Counted from the stretch's first letter, positions 28,501 through 38,013 are shown. The stretch: 59,277 bases of DNA from Pyrinomonadaceae bacterium (GCA_017983495.1 JAGOBH010000007.1:1-59277), one strand, 5' to 3'. A program made the numbers and translations. The notes: generated from the letters alone by a model not told the origin.

Positions 28501-29100
28501 ATGAAACAAACCGTCGAAAAGCGCAAACCTTCCGGATTTGTCGATTACGTCGCCCTTACCCTGACGACATGGGGCGTCGGCTACGGCCCGATTGCTCCGG
28601 GGACGTGGGGTTCGATGGTCGGTGTTTTGATCTATATAGGAATCGTGCAACTAGTGGCGTCGATAATCGCCCATTTCTCGATGTTCTCGTCACCGGTGTG
28701 GCCGTTTCTGGCAGAATATCCAACTACAGCTCTACCAATGCAAGTGACTGCATGGATTTATGTCGGAATTGCTGTAACCTTGGTCTTGTTTTGCCTTTTA
28801 GGCATTTGGGCGTCGGGGCGTTCGATTTCTTTACTCGGAGACAATGATCCGTCAGAAGCGGTAGTCGACGAGGTGATGGGTCAGCTTATTACTTTCTGTT
28901 TCGTCCCTTTTGGGATCGGATGGCCGTTTATTCTGGCGGGGTTTCTACTGTTCCGATTTTTCGATATCTGGAAACCATATCCGATCGATGCACTACAGGT
29001 GTTGCCAGGCGGGATAGGCGTCTGTGCTGATGACATCGTGGCCGGCGTTTACGCAGGTGTCTGCCTTGCCATCGGATACGCTGTTTTTCTGTCGATATGA
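28501..29100 (+). CDS. pgpA: Phosphatidylglycerophosphatase A
   Basis: A 199-residue membrane enzyme that removes the phosphate from phosphatidylglycerophosphate. Family motifs: TWGVGYGPIAPGTWGSMVGV near the start and the acidic VVDEVMGQLITF motif in the middle, followed by FRFFDIWKPYPID and DDIVAGVYAGV. Relative to the shortest homologues there is an inserted hydrophobic segment after the first motif (residues ~45-90). Its stop overlaps the next start by four bases (ATGA). Confidence 0.9.
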   Translation: MKQTVEKRKPSGFVDYVALTLTTWGVGYGPIAPGTWGSMVGVLIYIGIVQLVASIIAHFSMFSSPVWPFLAEYPTTALPMQVTAWIYVGIAVTLVLFCLLGIWASGRSISLLGDNDPSEAVVDEVMGQLITFCFVPFGIGWPFILAGFLLFRFFDIWKPYPIDALQVLPGGIGVCADDIVAGVYAGVCLAIGYAVFLSI

Positions 29101-29819
29101 TCTACCACGTCTTGCCCGGCGATTCGCTCGTTGAGGAATTCAATAAAACAAAGATCGGCGGCGAGACCATAATCTGCCGCGAATGCATGATCGTCGGTGA
29201 TCTGTCGGGTGAGACGCTCGACGAATTTTTCGACCGGCGTGCAAATTTTCTGCTTGTTGCCTACGCGACCGACGAGATCGAATATCACGAAAAGGTAGCT
29301 GACGAACTTTCGCGGCTCATCGATCTTGACGACGGAACGGAGGTAAACCTCTGGTTCGAATATGAACTGTTCTGTCAGACGAATATGTGGTTTTGCCTCT
29401 ATTTGCTTGCGGGAACCGGAGCAACGGTTTATCGTGTCGAGCCAAGCGTCCGAGGGGCCGACGAAATATGGAAGGGTTTTGGAGGGCTGACCGAAACCGA
29501 ACTGAAGGCTTGTTTTGCCAAGCGTTATCAGTTCACGGAGGAAGAACTCCAGCTTGGTGTCGACCTTTGGGCCGCATACACCGCCGGCGATCACGACCGT
29601 CTGCGTGAACTCGGGAAAACGGTCTCGCCGTGCTTTCCGTATCTCGCCGAGGTCGTTGAAGCCGAGATCGAAAAATCTACACGCCCCGCGGAAATATTAC
29701 GCGACATCAAGGGCTCCGGCATACGCGAATTCGACGAAATATTCAGGCAGTTCACGGAACGAGCCGGCATTTACGGATTCGGCGATGCTCAGGTCGCGGA
29801 TCTTTTAGATAAAGGCTAA
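29097..29819 (+). CDS. DUF1835 domain protein
   Basis: A 240-residue cytoplasmic protein. The start (MIYHVLPGDSLVEEFNKTKI, ... ICRECMIVGDLSG) matches DUF1835, and the middle (VNLWFEYELFCQTNMWFCLY) carries the conserved Trp/Glu/Leu pattern. No catalytic mechanism is known for the family. The ATGA overlap with pgpA indicates translational coupling, although a functional link with phospholipid synthesis is not obvious. Confidence 0.8.
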   Translation: MIYHVLPGDSLVEEFNKTKIGGETIICRECMIVGDLSGETLDEFFDRRANFLLVAYATDEIEYHEKVADELSRLIDLDDGTEVNLWFEYELFCQTNMWFCLYLLAGTGATVYRVEPSVRGADEIWKGFGGLTETELKACFAKRYQFTEEELQLGVDLWAAYTAGDHDRLRELGKTVSPCFPYLAEVVEAEIEKSTRPAEILRDIKGSGIREFDEIFRQFTERAGIYGFGDAQVADLLDKG

Positions 29820-29929
29820 GATGCATGTCCGGAAAGTTGCGGAGAGATATTAGAAACATCAGGGGTCTTCCCGCTTCGATGCTTTGATACCACTCTCGCA
29901 GCGTGCGGTTAGCGTCCCACCATTCGTTC

Positions 29930-30982
29930 TTACATGTTGCCGTGGGCTGATTCGTCGTGGGGCGGTTCGATCTGTAACTCGGGTTCGCGCTGAAAGATCC
30001 AACCTCGCCGCCAGAAATAAACGAGTAGAGCGATCGTGATAAAGACCATAAATCCAAGCATGGCCCAGTAACCGTGCCGCCATTCCTTGCCCGGGAGAAC
30101 GTCAAAATTCATGCCGTAGATTCCCGAGAGTAATGTTAGCGGCAGTAAAATTGCTGAGAGAACAGCGAGCGTTTTCATCACGTCGTTGGTCTTATTGCCG
30201 ACGACGGCGAAGTGGATGTCGAAGAGGCTGCCGACAAGGTCACGATAGCCTTCGGCAAGGTCCGAGATGCGCTGCAGATGGTCGTGGACGTCGCGGAAAA
30301 ACGGCAAAACGTGTTCGTCGATCTGCGGAAATTCGCCATGCGACATTCGATAGAGCACCTCAAGCTGTCGGGAAGATATTCGCTTAAGCCGGGCGACACT
30401 TCGCCTAAGGTCCATGATCTCGCCGAGGATAGCGTTATTGCTTTGACGCATATCCAGTACTCGGTCCTCGAGTGTATTGATCGCGATGTCAAAATCATCG
30501 ACGATCGGCATGTAATAATCTACCATTTCGTCGATAATACGCTGGAGTAAAAATGCCGCTCCTCGTTGGCAAACAAAAGGGCTGCTGCGGACCTGCTGCT
30601 TGACGCTTCGGATGCTGCGAAATCGCTCGACGTGAAAAGTCACGACAAAATTTGATCCAAGGTAGCCGTCCAGTTCTTTGGTGACAAAGTTGGTAGGATT
30701 GGTCTCTTCGGGCTTGACGCCGTGGACAATGAAATACAGGTAATCTGGAAACCCCTCAACCTTTGGCTGGTTGCGGGTTTCGACGCAATCTTCAACGGTC
30801 AAGTGGTGAAACTTGAAGATATTCAGCAAAACATCCTTAGCTTCTTCCACGCTCGCTTCAGTCTCGCCCTGCAGATCTACCCAAACAACATTTGTCTGAT
30901 CTGCAATTAATTCGGGAAGGTCGTCGCGGGTGAAACCTTCCTCGACGCTAGCAGCACCTTTTTTGTAAACGAGTATCTCCAT
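29930..30982 (-). CDS. corA: Magnesium/cobalt transporter CorA
   Basis: A 350-residue CorA-type channel. The large cytoplasmic domain (VVWVDLQGETEASVEEAKDV, LTVEDCVETRNQPKVEGFPD) is followed by the first transmembrane helix ending in the selectivity motif YGMNF, then the second helix and a short tail. It moves Mg2+ (and Co2+ or Ni2+) down the electrochemical gradient as a pentamer. It converges with the DUF1835 gene and lies next to a DUF4010 membrane protein on the same strand. Confidence 0.95.
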   Translation of the reverse strand: MEILVYKKGAASVEEGFTRDDLPELIADQTNVVWVDLQGETEASVEEAKDVLLNIFKFHHLTVEDCVETRNQPKVEGFPDYLYFIVHGVKPEETNPTNFVTKELDGYLGSNFVVTFHVERFRSIRSVKQQVRSSPFVCQRGAAFLLQRIIDEMVDYYMPIVDDFDIAINTLEDRVLDMRQSNNAILGEIMDLRRSVARLKRISSRQLEVLYRMSHGEFPQIDEHVLPFFRDVHDHLQRISDLAEGYRDLVGSLFDIHFAVVGNKTNDVMKTLAVLSAILLPLTLLSGIYGMNFDVLPGKEWRHGYWAMLGFMVFITIALLVYFWRRGWIFQREPELQIEPPHDESAHGNM

Positions 30983-31049
30983 AGAACTCGAAAAGTATGA
31001 CTAAAAATACCTTGGCGGGCAAGCCAGTAACACCCGTAAAAACCTAGGG

Positions 31050-31901
31050 TCAAATGACAAACTGAAACAAAGCCCAACTAAGGACAAGCGAGGTGAACAG
31101 AATCGCTGAATATTTAAGTACCGCATGCCGCAAAAGATCGCTGGCGAGAGTGTAAACAATGAACAGTTTGGAGATCATCGAGGCAGCCGCCGAAATAGCG
31201 AGCAGCCCGCCTAACAACTGTAGTCCGATCACGTTGGAATCGTGAAGTTGAATGTTCGCGATGATCGAGCCGTGAACTTCAAAGAGTGACACTATAAAGG
31301 TCAGTAGAGCCAAACCACTTTCGCCAAACACATTTTGTAATAACCGGGAGACCGCGAGAACACCGAGTATAAATGCCGATAGCTTGAGTATTGGCAAAAT
31401 CTCGACCTCGGGCACCCCGTCGGCCGTTTTCCGATGCGGCAGACGGCGAGCAAGCAAAAAGATCATAACGGCCGCAACTAAAGCCGGTCCGAAAAATATT
31501 ATCAAAAGGGAAGCATGTATTTGCGATGTGCCAAGCGTGAGCAACACCGCACCCTCGATCAGCATCGCCATAGTAGCTGCCAGGAATGTCAACGTCTGTT
31601 TTCCTAGCTCGTCTGCGGAGGTTTCCTGGCTCTCTTTCGCAAGTGCTACGGTCGTTGCCGTACTAGACACCAGCCCGCCGAAAAAGCCTGTCAGTATCGC
31701 ACCCTTGCGGTTCCCGAGCAGTCTTATCATCACTGCCCCAAACACTTCGATAAAAGCTAAGGCAAAGACCATATACGCGGCCTTTTTGAGGCTAAACAGC
31801 CCCCACGGATCGAGCGGCCTGTCGGGCACAAACCATGCTGCCGCGAAAAATACCACCAGCAAAATTCCGGGCTTGACCCAGTGTTTGATGCTCAGCCACA
31901 T
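31050..31901 (-). CDS. DUF4010 (MgtC-associated) multi-spanning membrane protein
   Basis: A 283-residue protein with about eight hydrophobic segments. The region KGAILTGFFGGLVSSTATTV followed by ALAKES is the family hallmark, and LFEVHGSIIANIQLHDSN is a second conserved stretch. DUF4010 is usually fused behind an MgtC domain; here the MgtC half is absent and only the C-terminal module is present. The neighbour CorA suggests divalent metal homeostasis, but this is inference. Confidence 0.82.
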   Translation of the reverse strand: MWLSIKHWVKPGILLVVFFAAAWFVPDRPLDPWGLFSLKKAAYMVFALAFIEVFGAVMIRLLGNRKGAILTGFFGGLVSSTATTVALAKESQETSADELGKQTLTFLAATMAMLIEGAVLLTLGTSQIHASLLIIFFGPALVAAVMIFLLARRLPHRKTADGVPEVEILPILKLSAFILGVLAVSRLLQNVFGESGLALLTFIVSLFEVHGSIIANIQLHDSNVIGLQLLGGLLAISAAASMISKLFIVYTLASDLLRHAVLKYSAILFTSLVLSWALFQFVI

Positions 31902-32058
31902 TTATTCACATTATCCAACGTATTTGGGTTAGTTGCTAATCGGGCAGTACGAGGGCATTTTGTGCAAATTGATGACTCTGAGATCAGGTTTAAGGTCTTA
32001 CTGCAAAATTCTCAGCTTGTTACAGTTCGTCCCGCACGGTATTCTCTAGTTTCCATTT

Positions 32059-32970
32059 ATGAGTGAACAAGATGTGACATTGCGGGTTGAAAGCGTCACG
32101 AAACGGTTTGGCGACTTTACGGCGGTAGACGGACTGAGCTTTGAGGTGCGTGCAGGACGCGTCTTCGGTTTTCTGGGGCCAAACGGCGCGGGCAAGACGA
32201 CGACTATCCGAATGATCGTCGGTATAACGGCACCGGACGAAGGACGGATCGAACTCTTCGGTGAGCGGATGTCTTCGAAGATGCAAGACCGCATCGGATA
32301 TCTGCCCGAGGAACGCGGACTGTACAAGAAGATGAAAGTCGTTGACCAGCTTCGTTACTTCGCGGCACTTAAGGACGTGTCGGGCAAGGACGCCGACCGG
32401 CGGATCGACCGATGGCTTGAGCGAATGAATCTTGCCGAATGGAAGAATAAGAAGACGACCGACCTGTCGAAGGGCATGCAGCAGAAGATACAGTTTATCG
32501 CGACGGTTTTGCATGACCCGGACCTGCTGATACTTGACGAACCGTTTTCGGGCCTCGACCCTGTAAATGTTGAATTTATGATCGAGGTTCTGGCTGAGTT
32601 CAAGAAGAAGGACAAGACCGTGATCTTCTCGACGCACCTAATGGAAACGGCTGAGCGGCTGTGCCACGACATAATTCTTATCAACAAGTCACGAAAGGTC
32701 ATAGGCGGCAGCCTGCGTGAGGTCAAGGCTAGTTATGGTAAAAATCTGATCGCCCTTAGGGCCGCTGGCGGCGATGCGGTGCTTGGTGACCGATCGATCG
32801 TAGCTGCCGCAGTGGAGCATTCGGACGAGGTCGAGATCGAGCTCGCCGATGGTGTCGATAGTCAAAAGTTGCTAAAGGCCCTGATTGAGTCGGGGGCGAC
32901 GATCTCGAAATTTGAAGCGGTAGAGCCGAGTCTGAACGATATTTTTATTGACCAAGTCGGACCAAGCTAG
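32059..32970 (+). CDS. ABC transporter ATP-binding protein (NatA-like)
   Basis: A 303-residue ATPase. Walker A is FLGPNGAGKTTTIRM, the signature motif is reduced to DLSKGMQQKIQFIATV, Walker B is PDLLILDEPFSGLDPVN, and the switch histidine is in VIFSTHLMETAERLC. The C-terminal extension (DUF4162-like) is typical of subunits that pair with ABC-2 permeases. It forms an exporter with the gene at 33064; the substrate is unknown, perhaps sodium or a drug. Confidence 0.92.
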   Translation: MSEQDVTLRVESVTKRFGDFTAVDGLSFEVRAGRVFGFLGPNGAGKTTTIRMIVGITAPDEGRIELFGERMSSKMQDRIGYLPEERGLYKKMKVVDQLRYFAALKDVSGKDADRRIDRWLERMNLAEWKNKKTTDLSKGMQQKIQFIATVLHDPDLLILDEPFSGLDPVNVEFMIEVLAEFKKKDKTVIFSTHLMETAERLCHDIILINKSRKVIGGSLREVKASYGKNLIALRAAGGDAVLGDRSIVAAAVEHSDEVEIELADGVDSQKLLKALIESGATISKFEAVEPSLNDIFIDQVGPS

Positions 32971-33063
32971 GGTTTGTAGATTTCGGACTCAGGAAGTAAA
33001 GCGACGATCCAGAACCAGTTGAAGGTTAAGTTAAAATGTGGAAGCTGGGTAGAAAAGCATGAT

Positions 33064-34416
33064 ATGCGAAAGTTTTTAGCCGTAGTTAAACATGAATATA
33101 AAAAGATCGTCTACAAATGGACGTTTCTTTTGGGCACTCTCCTCTTTCCGGTCATCGGAGCCGGCTTTGCGTTGGTTCCGGCGTTCATTTTTTCGATCAA
33201 GGGCGAACCCACGCGCATGGTGGTGATCGACTATTCACAAAAGATCGCACCGCGTCTAAAGGAAAATCTGTCATCTGAAAAGATCGCTGCGCGCTCGGAG
33301 CAGGCCGCAAAAGACGCACTTAAGGATATCAATTCGACGCAGGGCGACCAGATGAGGCAACCGTCGAGGCAGTCGGCGCAAGGATTCAATTTTGTCGACT
33401 TTGAGGTCGGTTCCCGAGGAGCTGAGGACGTCCGGATCGAGCTAAACAAAATGGCGTCGGAGGACAAGATCGACGCGTATCTGATCATCCCGACGGACAT
33501 TGCGGCAAAGGACGCAAGATTTGAGTTTAGGTCGCGCAAGGCGGGCGATTTCGTTGCCGGCGAACTGCTTAAGGATGCGCTCAATCAGGCCGTACGGTCG
33601 CAGCGTTTGTCGGACGCTAATATCAGTGAAGACAAGGTCAAGGAACTGAGCCGCAATGTCGATCTCGATTCGAAATCGATCGATGAACAAGGGCGTGAGA
33701 AAGACAGTGATATGTTGCTCGCCGCGTCATTTGTCATCGGTATGATGATCTATATCACGCTCGCGATCTATGGTCAGGTCATCATGGGGGCGGTGGTTGA
33801 GGAAAAAGAGACCCGTATTGCCGAGATACTGTTTTCATCAGCACGGCCGTTCGAATTGATGCTTGGCAAGCTTGTTGGCGTCGGCCTGGCGGGCCTGACG
33901 CAAATGGGAATCTGGGTATTGTCTCTGTCTGCGTTGCTGGCGTTTATAGCTGTGCAAGCGGACTTGTCGCAACTGCTGGGCAGCCTGCCGCACATTACGC
34001 CGTTAATGGTGTTTTACTTCCTACTCTATTTTCTTCTTGGCTATTTCGCGTATGCTTCGATATTTGCGCTTATCGGATCCGTCGTGACGACCGTTCAAGA
34101 AGGCGGCCAATTCGCGTTTCCGCCGGTAATGGTGATGCTGATCGGGTTCTATTTCAGCTTTGCGGTGATCCGTGATCCAAATTCGAGTCTTTCGTTCTGG
34201 GTGTCGATGTCGCCGTTTTTTGCGCCAATGACGATGCCGGTGAGGATCCTCGCCGAAACGCCGCCGTTCTGGCAGATCGCATTGTCAGTCGGAGTCAATG
34301 TTCTCACTATCGCAGCTCTTGTCTGGCTCGCCTCACGAGTTTACCGCGTCGGTATGCTGATGTACGGAAAGCGGGCGACTGTGCCGGAAATATGGAAATG
34401 GATAAGGCAGGTTTGA
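33064..34416 (+). CDS. ABC-2 type permease (NatB-like)
   Basis: Start set at ATG 33064 (450 residues): MRKFLAVVKHEYKKIVYKW is the usual permease start before the first helix (FLLGTLLFPVIGAGFALVPA). A long extracytoplasmic domain follows, then about five helices (FVIGMMIYITLAIYGQVIMG, AGLTQMGIWVLSLSALL and others), including the family motif VVEEKETRIAEILFSSARPF. It is the membrane partner of the ATPase at 32059; the NatAB type is believed to export Na+ or other small molecules. Confidence 0.9.
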   Translation: MRKFLAVVKHEYKKIVYKWTFLLGTLLFPVIGAGFALVPAFIFSIKGEPTRMVVIDYSQKIAPRLKENLSSEKIAARSEQAAKDALKDINSTQGDQMRQPSRQSAQGFNFVDFEVGSRGAEDVRIELNKMASEDKIDAYLIIPTDIAAKDARFEFRSRKAGDFVAGELLKDALNQAVRSQRLSDANISEDKVKELSRNVDLDSKSIDEQGREKDSDMLLAASFVIGMMIYITLAIYGQVIMGAVVEEKETRIAEILFSSARPFELMLGKLVGVGLAGLTQMGIWVLSLSALLAFIAVQADLSQLLGSLPHITPLMVFYFLLYFLLGYFAYASIFALIGSVVTTVQEGGQFAFPPVMVMLIGFYFSFAVIRDPNSSLSFWVSMSPFFAPMTMPVRILAETPPFWQIALSVGVNVLTIAALVWLASRVYRVGMLMYGKRATVPEIWKWIRQV

Positions 34417-34429
34417 GTTAACCGAATCA

Positions 34430-34978
34430 ATGGCCATCGAGATCGAAAAAAAATACCGGTTGTCCGCCGAACAACTTGCTGAGGTCGAGCGTGCGCTTGT
34501 TGAGGAGTCTGCCGAATACGTCGGTGAGGACTTCGAAGAAAACACTATTTTTGGCGGCGGCACTCTCGATAAAGATGGTGCCGTTGTCCGCATTCGGAGG
34601 ACTGAGAGCGGGAGCAAACTGACGTATAAACGTCGTATCCTCAATGATCTTCCGATCAAACAGCAGGTCGAACACGAATCGGATATAGGAGATCCGGACA
34701 AGGTTGCAGACATTCTCAATTGTCTTGGGCTTGCACCGCGTTTACTTTACGAGAAGCGACGGCGGACATGGAAATTTTGCTCGGTCGAGGTCGTTCTGGA
34801 TGAGCTTCCGTTTGGTCTTTACATGGAGATCGAGGGCTCGATCACCGGTATCGCTGAGGCCGAAATGCGACTCGGGGTCGAGCATTTTGAAACGGAGCAC
34901 GAAACTTACCCAAGGCTGACAGCTCGTCTCGGAACGCTAGTGGACGGATTAGTCGAGGCTCGGTTCGAAAAGGAATAA
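34430..34978 (+). CDS. CYTH-domain protein (class IV adenylate cyclase/thiamine triphosphatase type)
   Basis: A 182-residue CYTH protein. The N-terminal ExExK motif is present (MAIEIEKKYRL), with GGGTLDKDGAVVRIRRTESG, KLTYKRR, YEKRRRTW and the acidic ELPFGLYMEIEGS strand lining the tunnel. Members bind triphosphates with Mg2+; proven activities include cAMP synthesis (CyaB) and triphosphatase, and sequence alone does not separate them. It follows the permease by 13 bases. Confidence 0.87.
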   Translation: MAIEIEKKYRLSAEQLAEVERALVEESAEYVGEDFEENTIFGGGTLDKDGAVVRIRRTESGSKLTYKRRILNDLPIKQQVEHESDIGDPDKVADILNCLGLAPRLLYEKRRRTWKFCSVEVVLDELPFGLYMEIEGSITGIAEAEMRLGVEHFETEHETYPRLTARLGTLVDGLVEARFEKE

Positions 34979-34983
34979 GGGGT

Positions 34984-35784
34984 ATGTACTTTTCGAGGTT
35001 GTTTCTGATATTAGTGTGCGTCGCCGCCGCCGGAGCGTGTGGCTCGGGGCCGGCAACGCGAAATGCCGACGTCGCAAATTCTGCTCCGAGCCCTTCGAAG
35101 AGCGTAGAATCCACACCGATCGCGAATGTAAGGACCGTCGAGGGTATGCCTCCCGGCGTCAGGATCGCTCGTCCCGAAACCGCGAGATTTTTGGATGGGA
35201 AATTTGGCGATGGCTGGCAATGGATCGATCCCGACGGTGCCCAGATCCCGACTCGTTACGAGACGAAAGACGCGAAACTCACGATGACGATCCCGACCGC
35301 CAAGGATTTGTACGGTGAGAATCGCACCGCACCGCGTCTGCTCAAGGCTGTCACAGGTGATTTTCAGATCGAGGCACGGGTGCGTTTTGACCCAACGGAA
35401 GATTACCAAGGTGCGGGGTTGCTTATCTACGTTGACGGAATGAACTATCTACGGCTGGAACGATCATTCGGCGGCCTTCGCGAGGGCGGCAGCGGAATAC
35501 GCCTCGACGCTCGCAAACGCGATCAATACGAATCCCTGACAACTCCCGGCGAGGTTCCGACGACCGCGGGAGAAGTAGATCTGAGGATCATAAGACGCGG
35601 TAATGTCTTTACGGCGTTCTGGCGTGCCGACGAAAATAAAGAATGGCGAGAGGTCGAGGAATTTACGTCAGATTTCCCAGAAACCGTGCAGGCTGGCGTG
35701 GTCGGGTGCAACACGGCCACCGAGATAAAAGCTGAGTTTTTAAGAATCCGCCTGCTTCCGCAGCCACTTTCCAATCCACTTTAG
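34984..35784 (+). CDS. Lipoprotein with DUF1349-like beta-sandwich domain
   Basis: A 266-residue predicted lipoprotein (lipobox AAGAC; signal LFLILVCVAAAGAC). After a low-complexity linker the rest resembles a concanavalin-type jelly roll of the DUF1349 kind: FGDGWQWIDPDG, FQIEARVRFDPTEDYQGAGL, YVDGMNYLRLERSFGG and NVFTAFWRADENKEWREVEE. Such domains often bind carbohydrate, but no catalytic residues are recognisable. A GGGG binding site lies directly before the ATG. Confidence 0.75.
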   Translation: MYFSRLFLILVCVAAAGACGSGPATRNADVANSAPSPSKSVESTPIANVRTVEGMPPGVRIARPETARFLDGKFGDGWQWIDPDGAQIPTRYETKDAKLTMTIPTAKDLYGENRTAPRLLKAVTGDFQIEARVRFDPTEDYQGAGLLIYVDGMNYLRLERSFGGLREGGSGIRLDARKRDQYESLTTPGEVPTTAGEVDLRIIRRGNVFTAFWRADENKEWREVEEFTSDFPETVQAGVVGCNTATEIKAEFLRIRLLPQPLSNPL

Positions 35785-35908
35785 TAAACGCGATTCGAAA
35801 CGTCCGCATAGTCTTAAAAGCGGGAATAGGTTCTTGTGAAATTTTTGGAATTATAGTAAACATCTAATTGCTATTGGAACATTACTTAATCAGTCAGGAG
35901 GAAAATAG

Positions 35909-36163
35909 ATGTTTTCACTTATCGGTCAGTTGATCGTGGGACTCATTATCGGTGTTATTGCACGCCTTCTTATTCCAGGACAGGAGGCGGTCGTCGGAGG
36001 ATTGTTGGGCTGGCTGGTTACGGCTCTGATCGGAATGGGTGGCTCGTTCATCGGCACCTTCGTCGGAAGGGTAATTTGGAAAAAAGAAAATTACGCCGCT
36101 GGTTGGATCATGTCGATCCTCGGAGCCATCGGACTGCTGCTGCTTTTCAGATTTTTGTTCTAG
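35909..36163 (+). CDS. GlsB/YeaQ/YmgE-type small membrane protein
   Basis: An 84-residue transglycosylase-associated family protein: LIVGLIIGVIARLLIPG near the start, then GGLLGWLVTALIGMGGSFIG and a final hydrophobic helix. A strong AGGAGG site precedes the ATG. Members are induced by stress in several bacteria, and the biochemical role is unknown. The gene stands alone and converges with the TMEM175-like gene. Confidence 0.88.
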   Translation: MFSLIGQLIVGLIIGVIARLLIPGQEAVVGGLLGWLVTALIGMGGSFIGTFVGRVIWKKENYAAGWIMSILGAIGLLLLFRFLF

Positions 36164-36183
36164 ACCTTGATCAAGATCTATTT

Positions 36184-36219
36184 GGGCACTGATCGCTGCA
36201 ATAGGCGCGATCAGTGCCC
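36184..36219. terminator. Bidirectional terminator hairpin
   Basis: A perfect 13-bp stem pairs 36184-36196 with 36207-36219, lying between two convergent genes. On the plus strand it is followed by ATTTTG. The stop codon of the minus-strand gene (36211-36213) falls inside the right arm. Confidence 0.75.
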
Positions 36220-36798
36220 ATTTTGATTGATCTTGGTCTCAATCCGACGATCCGGAATAAACCACATCGCCGCGACCAAAACGTAGAGTGAATTCGAGAT
36301 CCAAGGGCTGAAGAACGCGAGAGGGATCGCCGCCGCATAGCAAACAAGTGAGATCTTGCCTTTTACGTCACTACCGATCGCAGCCGCCAGAAGACCATCT
36401 TCGCCCTTTTCGTGCTTGACGATAGTTGTTTGGAGGATCGTGTACGAGATAGCCGCAAGCAATAAAACCAGCCCGTATGCTGCGGTCGGAATAGGGGCAA
36501 AATGGTTCTCGCCCATCCATCCTGTCGCGAACGGAAACAGTGAAAGCCAAAAAAGTAGATTGAGATTAGCCCATAAGATGCGGCCGTTGACCCTGCGGGT
36601 GGCTTGCAGCATATGGTGGTGATTGTTCCAATAGATGCCGAGGTAGGCAAAGCTGAGGACGTAACTCAAAAATATGGGGAGCAGCGGCTTTAGCGCGTCG
36701 AGATCGGCACCATGGGGCACCTTTAGCTCCAACACCATGATCGTCATGATGATGGCGATAACGGCATCGGAGAAAGCCTCTAAACGCGATTTGTTCAT
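36211..36798 (-). CDS. TMEM175/DUF1211-type potassium channel protein
   Basis: A 195-residue membrane protein with about six hydrophobic segments and the family signature at the start: RLEAFSDAVIAIIMTIMVLE, the FSDAV motif that lines the pore in TMEM175 channels. Bacterial members conduct K+. It overlaps the upstream gene (36795-37202) by four bases (ATGA), so the two are translated together. Confidence 0.85.
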   Translation of the reverse strand: MNKSRLEAFSDAVIAIIMTIMVLELKVPHGADLDALKPLLPIFLSYVLSFAYLGIYWNNHHHMLQATRRVNGRILWANLNLLFWLSLFPFATGWMGENHFAPIPTAAYGLVLLLAAISYTILQTTIVKHEKGEDGLLAAAIGSDVKGKISLVCYAAAIPLAFFSPWISNSLYVLVAAMWFIPDRRIETKINQNGH

Positions 36799-37202
36799 TC
36801 AGCAGATGTCTCCGGCAATGCCATTTTTACCAGACCGTCGAAGGCAATATGGTACGCAACTCCTTTGACCGGTACGGACATTTCCTCTTCCGTCTTGCCT
36901 TCTGAATTAGCAATACTGACACTTGCAAAATAGCACCCGGCTCCATGGGCGTTAGCGTGTCGAACGAGTGTCTGAAACACCTCCTCACCCTCGATGCGGC
37001 CTCGGTCAGGATACATAGCCGTGCGAATGACAAAAAAGCCGATCTCACCGTCTTTGTGGGCGACGATCTGAGGCTCAGTAAGCGGATCGGCGAATACATC
37101 TGCCGATTCAATGATCCATTCGGCTTCCTGCAATTGCTTATAGACGATCTCGACGCCGAACGCATGAATGTCGGCTGGGGTCATTAATTCGGACTTCTTC
37201 AT
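36795..37202 (-). CDS. Protein of unknown function coupled to the TMEM175-like gene
   Basis: A 135-residue soluble protein. Recognisable stretches: TPADIHAFGVEIVYKQLQEA, DGEIGFFVIRTAMYPDRG and HANAHGAGCYFASVSIANSE. The family was not identified. The predicted alpha/beta mix without signal or membrane segment suggests a cytoplasmic protein. AAGGA lies directly ahead of the ATG; the next ATG (residue 7, at 37184) is an alternative. Overlap with the channel gene suggests shared expression. Confidence 0.65.
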   Translation of the reverse strand: MKKSELMTPADIHAFGVEIVYKQLQEAEWIIESADVFADPLTEPQIVAHKDGEIGFFVIRTAMYPDRGRIEGEEVFQTLVRHANAHGAGCYFASVSIANSEGKTEEEMSVPVKGVAYHIAFDGLVKMALPETSAE

Positions 37203-37334
37203 TCCTTACATCTTAACTGGGAAACCTACTCTCCCGCAAAAGTCCTTGAAACTACCGCAACGACATCTTTGATTTGATATCAAAAGAAACTAAGTTATGA
37301 CGGCTCGCATCTAAAGATCGGGAGGAGTAAAGCT

Positions 37335-37937
37335 ATGAAAAAACTCATCATTTTGACATTATTGATCACCGCGAGTTTAATACTCAGCGCCGTGGGAGTT
37401 TTCGGTCAGGAAAACCGTCGGACCACCTTTACCGGAACGGTCGTGAGTTATGGAAGTGGATTTAATACTCGGACGACGACCAGTAATTTTACGCTTAACC
37501 TGACGGACATTACTTCCGATGATGATGCGAAGCGATATCTCGGGATCCTGCAGGACGAAGGACAAGACAAATTGCTTGATGCGATCAGGTCAACTGATCT
37601 TGGCAATTTCGCGGTTGGTGGACGGGTCGGACGGACCGTGAATGGCGTTCGAGTCTCTGAAGTCGACGGAAAGCAGCGCATACGCATCATATTCGAACGT
37701 TGGCTGGGTGTCGCCGAACTTCGTGGCGGATACCGATCTATCGACTATCCGTTTGGCTATATCGAATTGCTGGTCGACCCGGTTACCGGGAAGGGTGATG
37801 GCACTTATATCGCTGCAGCGAAGATCCGGGTAAGGACCGACAAAAAGACAGGGCAGGAGCAGGTCGAAGTCGAGGATTTTGCGACATTTCCCTCGAAACT
37901 AATGGGAGTTGTGGTTCGAGGACGTAAGTTGCTTTAA
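37335..37937 (+). CDS. Exported protein of unknown function
   Basis: A 200-residue protein with a signal peptide (MKKLIILTLLITASLILSAV, cleavage near GVFGQ) and a very good binding site (GGGAGGAG). The mature part appears beta-rich (TFTGTVVSYGSGFNTRTTTS, FTLNLTDITSDDDAKRYLGI, RIRIIFERWLGVAELRGGY). No family was recognised. It stands alone and ends at a strong bidirectional terminator. Confidence 0.75.
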   Translation: MKKLIILTLLITASLILSAVGVFGQENRRTTFTGTVVSYGSGFNTRTTTSNFTLNLTDITSDDDAKRYLGILQDEGQDKLLDAIRSTDLGNFAVGGRVGRTVNGVRVSEVDGKQRIRIIFERWLGVAELRGGYRSIDYPFGYIELLVDPVTGKGDGTYIAAAKIRVRTDKKTGQEQVEVEDFATFPSKLMGVVVRGRKLL

Positions 37938-37978
37938 CGCGTTGAAGTTCTGCGAATCAGCGAGTGATAGAAACAGAA

Positions 37979-38013
37979 AAAGGGTGTCGACCATTAAGTC
38001 GACGCCCTTTTTT
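37979..38013. terminator. Strong bidirectional terminator
   Basis: A perfect 12-bp stem pairs 37979-37990 with 37999-38010 and is followed by TTTTTT. Reading from the minus strand, a T-rich tail also follows, so it serves both the gene ending at 37937 and the metalloprotease ending at 38032. Confidence 0.88.
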
